NCBI GenBank assembly: GCA_018609965.1
Contig: JAHENP010000150.1
Location: 1 to 11,862, forward strand
Length of the DNA stretch: 11,862 nt
From: Haloferacaceae archaeon
GTDB taxonomy: Archaea; Halobacteriota; Halobacteria; Halobacteriales; Haloferacaceae
Direction of reading: 5' to 3'
The position numbers were made by a program, and so were the translations under genes. Shown here piece after piece: positions 8,032 through 11,862 of the stretch. Each line of letters opens with the position of its first letter. Position 1 is the first letter of the stretch. The notes below the pieces were generated by a model, which was not told the origin of the DNA, did not search any database, and was given only the letters and a program-made list of their open reading frames with translations.

Positions 8032-10122
8032 GTGCGACGGAGAACATTCCTCGCGGGGAGCGCGACAGCAGTCGGACTGGGTGCACTGGCGGGACAGACG
8101 ACGGCGGCGTCGACGATTCCAGACGTGGAGTTTTACTCCTCGTCGAGTCTGCTCGACGCGAACTACGGGGCGCTGACGGACGACAGCCTGATCGCGGTGT
8201 GGGCGGAGACGAGCGCGAGCAACGAGGACACCGACGGCGACAACAACGCGTACTTCTACGCGGACGGAACACAGATCCCGCTCGTCGCGACGGACAAAAC
8301 CGTCACCGGGTTCGGCTCGGTGCTCGTCGCCGACGGCGACTCCGAGTTTGGGACGTACGGCAACGACGAACTCGTACTGAACGTCTTCGACAGCGACCTC
8401 GGCGGCTCGGGGACGATCCTCTGGGACGAGAGTCACAACCAGTACTGGACCACCTCGCGGTGTTCGACGTTCGTCTCGAAGGCGGAGTCGGCGGGGTACA
8501 ACGTGCAGACGACGGACGATCTCTCGAAGGATCTGTTCGGGGCGGACGCGGTCGTGATCACCTCGCCGAGTGACTTCGCGACATCCGAACTGTCGGACCT
8601 GTTCGACTTCGTCGACGCCGGCGGCGCCGTCTACCTGTTCGACGAGTCGGACTACCGCAACTACGACGAGACGGAGAACCTCAACGACATCACCGGCTAC
8701 CTCCAGCTGGGGTTCCGGTTCAACGACGACCAAGTCGTCGACTACACCGTCAACGACGGCAACTTCTACGAGCCGGTCACTGGCGCGTTCAATACGTCGA
8801 CGTTCGACTACTTCGGCAGCGGCGACGACGGCGGTGGTGGGGGTGGCGGTGGCGGTGGTGGTACGCTCGACGACATCAGCTCGCTCCAGAAGGGGACGAC
8901 CTACACGGTCCAGGTGACGGACGTGGCGGACGGCGACACGGCCACCGTCGAAGGCGCCAACGGCAACACGGAGAGCATTCGGGTGTTGGGTGTCGACACG
9001 CCGGAGACGCCCGGCAACGCCAGCGCCGAGAGCGTCGAGGAGTGGGAGGGGATCGAGGACACCACCTACCTCCAAAACGAGGGTGACGCCGCGAAGAACT
9101 GGGCGGTCGGCGAACTCGACGGCGCGACCGTCGACCTGTTCTTCGACGACAACGAGCCGATCCGTGACCCGTTCGACCGCGTGTTGGGGTATCTCCGCTA
9201 CGACCGGACCGGCGACGGCTCGCGTGACACGTTGTACAACCGCCGGCTCATCCAGGAGGGGTACGCCCGAGTGTACGACTCCTCGTTGGCGAAACACGAC
9301 GTGTTCGTCGACGAAGAGCTGTCGGCCCGCAGCGCCGACCGGCAGGTGTGGCGTCAGTCGGACCCGGCCAACAGCACGGAGTTCCGCGACCGCACGGTCG
9401 AGGAGGCGTTCGTCCCGATTCCGTCGAGTATCCAGACGACCGGCGGCGCCGTCGCCGACAGTCGCGTGCCGGTGCGGGCGGAGTCGACGGCGACCCAACA
9501 GCTGTCGGGCGGCGTCTCGTATGACCAGCCACCGTTGGTCGCGGTCGACGAGTCTGTCAACACGGCGATGATCGGCGGGCCGCTCATCGACGAGTTCTAC
9601 GACGGCGACGCGAGCAGCTACGACCAGTTCACGTTCGTCTCGAATCTGATCGACTATCTCGGCTCGAACACCGGGCCGGTGTACATCGACGGTGGCCACG
9701 GCCAGTTCGGCCACATCTACTCCCAGTCGGCGGAAGACGCCGTCTACTACCTCCGCCACCTGGAGGGTGAGGGCGGTATCCAACTGCGCGGGCTGAACAC
9801 CATCACCGGGAGCCGACTCTCCGGCGGGCGGGCACTGATCGTCTCACTGCCGACGGTCGCGTACACACAGTCGGAGCTGGACGCGCTGTCGACGTTCGTC
9901 TCCAACGGCGGGAGTCTGATCCTGCTTGGCGCCAACCGGACGGACACCTCGAACCCCGACCCGCGGGCGTTGCTCGACGACGTGGCCGCCGGCGTCGGGA
10001 CGGACCTCCGGCTCAACGGCGATACAATAACCGACGACACGAACAACGCGGCCAACGACCCCGACTACGTGACGACGACGAACTTCGACACGTCGTTCCC
10101 GTTGTTCGACAAGTTCGCCTGA
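8032..10122 (+). CDS. Exported thermonuclease (SNase) flanked by two GATase1-like/DUF4350-like domains
   Basis: A 696-residue secreted protein. From GTG 8032 it opens MRRRTFLAGSATAVGLGALAG, a twin-arginine signal. Residues about 100-260 form a GATase1-like (DUF4350-type) domain: DESHNQYW at 132-139, then GADAVVITSP and FVDAGGAVYLFDESDY. A run of eleven Gly (267-277) forms a linker. Residues about 287-445 are a staphylococcal-nuclease domain: ADGDT (Asp300, Asp302, Thr303), Arg317, DTPE (Asp322, Glu325) and Arg383 in FDRVLGYLRY match the calcium and catalytic residues, so it is probably an active Ca-dependent nuclease outside the cell. Residues about 520-690 form a second GATase1-like domain (GGHGQFGH at 553-560, TQSELDALSTFVSNGGSLILLG). 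Neither GATase1-like domain shows an obvious nucleophile Cys, suggesting a binding role. An in-frame TTG at 8005 is an alternative start. No C-terminal sorting signal is seen. Confidence 0.85.
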   Translation: MRRRTFLAGSATAVGLGALAGQTTAASTIPDVEFYSSSSLLDANYGALTDDSLIAVWAETSASNEDTDGDNNAYFYADGTQIPLVATDKTVTGFGSVLVADGDSEFGTYGNDELVLNVFDSDLGGSGTILWDESHNQYWTTSRCSTFVSKAESAGYNVQTTDDLSKDLFGADAVVITSPSDFATSELSDLFDFVDAGGAVYLFDESDYRNYDETENLNDITGYLQLGFRFNDDQVVDYTVNDGNFYEPVTGAFNTSTFDYFGSGDDGGGGGGGGGGGTLDDISSLQKGTTYTVQVTDVADGDTATVEGANGNTESIRVLGVDTPETPGNASAESVEEWEGIEDTTYLQNEGDAAKNWAVGELDGATVDLFFDDNEPIRDPFDRVLGYLRYDRTGDGSRDTLYNRRLIQEGYARVYDSSLAKHDVFVDEELSARSADRQVWRQSDPANSTEFRDRTVEEAFVPIPSSIQTTGGAVADSRVPVRAESTATQQLSGGVSYDQPPLVAVDESVNTAMIGGPLIDEFYDGDASSYDQFTFVSNLIDYLGSNTGPVYIDGGHGQFGHIYSQSAEDAVYYLRHLEGEGGIQLRGLNTITGSRLSGGRALIVSLPTVAYTQSELDALSTFVSNGGSLILLGANRTDTSNPDPRALLDDVAAGVGTDLRLNGDTITDDTNNAANDPDYVTTTNFDTSFPLFDKFA
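8830..8862 (+). repeat. Polyglycine-coding tract (11 Gly codons)
   Basis: A run of GGN codons encodes residues 267-277 between the first GATase1-like domain and the nuclease domain. The near-repeat GGT/GGC units are prone to length change. Confidence 0.8.
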
Positions 10123-10137
10123 GCGGCGGACAGACGG

Positions 10138-10146
10138 TTTTATTAT
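10138..10146 (+). terminator. T-rich tract after the nuclease-fusion gene
   Basis: TTTTATTAT lies 16 bases after the stop, following a GC-rich stretch, and fits U-tract termination. From here to 10279 I see no gene; a 42-codon open frame from ATG 10155 has no coding character. Confidence 0.4.
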
Positions 10147-10279
10147 CCAAGATCATGACAACCGGGCGGTGTAGACGGGACGCTCCGCAGACAGTGGGAG
10201 TCACTCAACCGTGCCGTCCGATACCCACCGAAAGAACCGGTGCGCGTTCCGGAAGCGACAGCCGCCTCGATTCCGGGTA

Positions 10280-10558
10280 TTAGTCGGCGAAGCCTTTCGC
10301 CTTCATGTAGAAGTGTCCACGAGGGAGCGAGTCTTGGTACAGATCGTAGTCGTTCTGTGACCGGAAGTGAGTCACTCCGTTGATACCGTTCACCTTGTCG
10401 GTCGTCCCGTTAGCATCGAACTTGATCCTGTGCTCGCCGTTCGGCCCCTGCGTGAGTTCGTCGGTGAAGAACACCCCCTCCGCGATCTCAGTCGATCCAC
10501 TCAGTCCGATGGTCGGACCACTGCTCAGGCCAACATCCAGTCCAACGGAGACCGGTTT
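10280..10558 (-). pseudogene. C-terminal part of an interrupted gene of unknown function
   Basis: On the minus strand a frame runs open from 10558 to a TAA at 10280-10282, 92 codons. It reads like real protein: KPVSVGLDVGLSSG, then STEIAEGVFFTDELTQG, IKFDANGTTDKVNGING, and near the end FYMKAKGFAD. A GTG at 10472-10474 could start a 64-residue product, but the open, protein-like sequence continues upstream of it to 10558. There it meets a stop created by the inserted element. It continues in frame into the fragment at 11129-11398 when the intervening 570 bases are removed. I do not recognise the family. The GC content is visibly lower than in genes to the left, suggesting a different origin. 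Confidence 0.55.
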
Positions 10559-10795
10559 TTATGTTTGTCGATCCGGGTCAACGGTGCCCACTGTGATAGG
10601 TAGACGCTGTCCGTCTGAACGTCCACCTGTTGCTAGAACCAGTCGTATCCCCAGATGCTGTTCGCTTCACCCTGAGACCACAGCCATATCATAGAGATGC
10701 AAGGCGGATACCGACATCTTCACCTGTGGGAGAAAGCCGACCAGGACCTCCACTTGGTGTATTTCCTTCGCTATACTGGTTTCCGTGCGATTTAG

Positions 10796-10951
10796 TTATC
10801 AGGCGTGTTTACTCTGGACTGCACTCCAAAGTGGCCAAACTGGACGCTTTGGAGGGGCCGCCGTAGGCCGGCCCTGAACAGCGGGACGCCGACGACGCCG
10901 CTCCGCCCACCAGTTCGGTGGCGCGACGTGTCTGAGTCCACGCTGAATTAA
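10796..10951 (+). pseudogene. Possible remnant of the C-terminal end of tnpB
   Basis: The frame after the TAG at 10793-10795 stays open to a TAA at 10949-10951. It ends with RRRPALNSGTP and a Pro/Arg-rich tail, which resembles the post-zinc-ribbon tails (often with a [LK]-x-SGT core) of haloarchaeal IS1341-type TnpB proteins. The CxxC zinc ribbon and the DED catalytic residues are not present. The call rests mainly on its position directly upstream of the hairpin block and the right-end hairpin. Confidence 0.3.
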
Positions 10952-11128
10952 AGCGACGTGACACGCCAGCGGTCCTCACTGGATACAGCCCAGTGAGAGT
11001 ACGCCTGGGGGAACCACACAGTTCGCTCTGGCAGAACCGGCGTGGTGCAATCCGCCGTGGTCTGTCGCAGGTCGGTGGCTGGAAACCCATCATGGGGGAA
11101 ATGCCACAGCCTTCAGGCCGTGGTAGCT
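10897..11128 (+). ncRNA. Candidate omega/re RNA region at the element's right end
   Basis: Successive perfect or near-perfect stems are packed here: CCACC/GGTGG (10907-10911, 10917-10921); CGTGTC/GACACG (10927-10932, 10960-10965), enclosing CGCT/AGCG (10941-10944, 10952-10955); CTCACTGG/CCAGTGAG (10975-10982, 10990-10997); ACGCC/GGCGT (11001-11005, 11039-11043), enclosing GTTC/GAAC (11021-11024, 11034-11037); and the right-end hairpin 11104-11123. In IS605-family elements the guide RNA scaffold for TnpB is encoded exactly here, and overlapping transcripts from IS1341-type genes are known in haloarchaea. The 5' boundary is a guess. A guide would be read from 11129 onward. Confidence 0.45.
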
Positions 11129-11398
11129 TACGTAGTGGTAGTAGCCATCGTTGTCGCGTTCCTGAGACTTGTACAGCGTCGCCGCGTTCTCAACGTTCGC
11201 GTAGGTGATGCCGAAGTTCGGGGCAGCGATGTCGTAGTCATAACTCCACCCACCGACCGGATCTAGGTTGCTGATACCGCCGACACTCTCCTGGTTCGTC
11301 CCGACACCGTCGTCTGCAGCGCCCGGAACAACAGTACTCGGGGCAGTGTCGGTGTCGTTTGTCAGTTCCTCTGTGAGCTTGGCTATCTCCCTCGGAGG
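11129..11398 (-). pseudogene. Middle part of the same interrupted gene, 5' end missing
   Basis: On the minus strand the frame is open from 11398 (stop TAG at 11399-11401 upstream) through 11129 and on into the element to a TGA at 11090-11092. The 90 codons outside the element look protein-like: EIAKLTEELTND, then SVGGISNLDPVGGWSYDYDI, NFGITYANVENAATLYKSQE and DGYYHYV. There is no in-frame ATG, GTG or TTG in the non-element part, so the N-terminus has been lost. Read on into the element it would end HGLKAVAFPP, which is only the complement of the terminal hairpin. Joined to 10558-10280 the surviving protein would be about 182 residues, with no Cys and many Asp, Asn and Gly. Function unknown; a secreted protein is possible. 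Confidence 0.55.
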
Positions 11399-11403
11399 CT
11401 ACA

Positions 11404-11410
11404 TATTTAT
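11404..11410 (+). promoter_or_regulatory. TATA box of the PQQ-repeat lipoprotein gene
   Basis: TATTTAT lies 21-27 bases before the GTG at 11431 and directly beyond the broken 5' end of the minus-strand pseudogene. The spacing suits a leaderless start. Confidence 0.55.
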
Positions 11411-11430
11411 GAAGAATAGAACCCACAGAT

Positions 11431-11862
11431 GTGATTGAACTCACCCGGCGAGAGTTGGCTACGGCTGTCACAGCTGGTGTTGCCCTCTCTGGTGGTTGTG
11501 CGTCCTCAAGGCGTGACGACGGCCCGTCGTCCCTGTCGGTAGAGAGGCAATGGCCCTCGCTTGGGTATGAGGCGACAAACAATCGGAGTCGGCCCAGTGG
11601 CGGTGTGCCAGCAAACTCTGTCCGACCACAGTGGCGGACTCGCGTCTCACGGGCAGTGTCATCCTGTCCGACACTCGGACGGAAGAAGGCCTTCGTCACC
11701 GGCGTTCGTGACGGTGTTGTCACGGTCGAACGGGCTACCGGAGAAACAGTCTGGGAACGAAACGATCTCACAACAGTCAGTTCGACCCCGGCACTCAGCG
11801 GAGACCGACTGTACTTCGGAACAGTGGACGGGGTTGTTGCTCTCCAGCGAGACGAGGGGACG
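11431..11862 (+). CDS. PQQ-like beta-propeller lipoprotein, 5' part (runs off the window)
   Basis: The frame from GTG 11431 is open for 144 codons to the window edge. It starts VIELTRRELATAVTAGVALS followed by GGC: a twin-arginine motif (TRREL), a hydrophobic stretch and a lipobox-like Cys23, so it is probably exported by Tat and lipid-anchored. The mature part begins with a Ser/Arg-rich segment, then shows PQQ-type propeller strands: KAFVTGVRDGVVTVERATG, ETVWE, then VSSTPALSGDRLYFGTVDG. This [VI]-x-A-x-[TD]-G-x-x-x-W repeat form is shared with BamB-like and PQQ-dependent propellers; in haloarchaea such proteins are common and of unknown role. An ATG two bases upstream runs straight into a stop and cannot be used. 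Its GC content is lower than in the genes left of 10 kb. Confidence 0.75.
   Translation, partial: MIELTRRELATAVTAGVALSGGCASSRRDDGPSSLSVERQWPSLGYEATNNRSRPSGGVPANSVRPQWRTRVSRAVSSCPTLGRKKAFVTGVRDGVVTVERATGETVWERNDLTTVSSTPALSGDRLYFGTVDGVVALQRDEGT

Larger units (their letters stand above)
10559..11128 (+). mobile_element. Degenerate IS200/IS605 (IS1341-type) element
   Basis: This 570-base block separates two in-frame halves of one minus-strand gene. Its right end carries the hairpin CCACAGCC-TTCA-GGCCGTGG (11104-11123) followed by 5 bases, the arrangement of IS605-family right ends. Its left end is AT-rich, follows a GGTTTT stretch that could be the target-adjacent motif, and has a small hairpin (602-606 with 612-616 of the 10 kb numbering). 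In between are a degenerate frame with a TnpB-like tail and a series of stems. No flanking target duplication is evident, as expected for this family. No intact transposase remains, so it is a relic or a non-autonomous derivative. The exact ends are uncertain by a few bases. Confidence 0.6.

Noticed and set aside
8830..8862. Simple repeat as part of a CRISPR or satellite array
   Set aside because: It is an in-frame polyglycine codon run inside a gene; no spaced repeats occur anywhere in the window.
7873..9783. Minus-strand 636-codon open frame opposite the nuclease-fusion gene
   Set aside because: Arg/Val-rich shadow of a very GC-rich plus-strand gene. The plus strand has Tat signal, nuclease motifs and a TATA box.
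10155..10283. Short plus-strand frame from ATG 10155 after the nuclease gene
   Set aside because: About 42 codons, Arg/Thr/Pro-rich, no ribosome binding site, and it directly abuts the pseudogene end.
10993..11208. Plus-strand frames of about 70 codons over the right-end hairpin
   Set aside because: They read through the structured RNA-like block and the complement of the pseudogene, with no protein-like character.
11238..11771. Minus-strand 177-codon open frame at the right end
   Set aside because: It lies opposite the PQQ lipoprotein gene, which has a signal peptide, propeller motifs and a TATA box; this reading has none.

Overview
The window is almost certainly chromosomal DNA of a haloarchaeon (class Halobacteria). 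The left 10 kb is very GC-rich and codes for strongly acidic proteins. Several genes have a TATA-like box about 25-30 bases before the start codon, as expected for leaderless archaeal transcripts. Two proteins begin with a twin-arginine export signal typical of haloarchaea, one ends in a PGF-CTERM archaeosortase signal, and the glycine decarboxylase is the split two-subunit type. Genus and species cannot be decided from what I can see.

Layout: 1-37 is the tail of an upstream gene. 76-609 (minus) is a DUF2062 membrane protein. 906-3766 is the two-gene operon gcvPA-gcvPB, joined by a 4-base ATGA overlap with a textbook ribosome binding site. 3847-4815 is a ROK-family sugar kinase, probably glucokinase. 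4896-6422 is an exported LVIVD-repeat propeller protein with a PGF-CTERM anchor. 6552-6881 is a small NifU-domain protein. 7063-7836 is a winged-helix regulator with a FilR1-like sensor domain and a 10-base palindrome over its start region. 8032-10122 is an exported protein with a thermonuclease domain between two GATase1-like/DUF4350-like domains.

From about 10.2 kb the base composition drops and the region looks like accessory DNA. Reading the minus strand gives two open fragments, 11398-11129 and 10558-10280, which look like two pieces of one unrecognised protein gene. They are separated by 570 bases that have the layout of a decayed IS200/IS605 (IS1341-type) element on the plus strand: a left end at about 10559, a degenerate tnpB-like tail, a run of hairpins, and a terminal hairpin at 11104-11123. 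Removing the 570 bases joins the fragments in frame. The hairpin-rich block sits where these elements encode the omega/re RNA used by TnpB. The 5' end of the interrupted gene is also lost. Directly beyond it, reading the other way, a Tat/lipobox PQQ-propeller gene starts at 11431 and runs off the window.

Functionally the left part is housekeeping (glycine cleavage, sugar phosphorylation, Fe-S related) mixed with exported proteins. The most unusual parts are the nuclease fusion and the IS605-type relic with its retained RNA-like block inside a broken gene.
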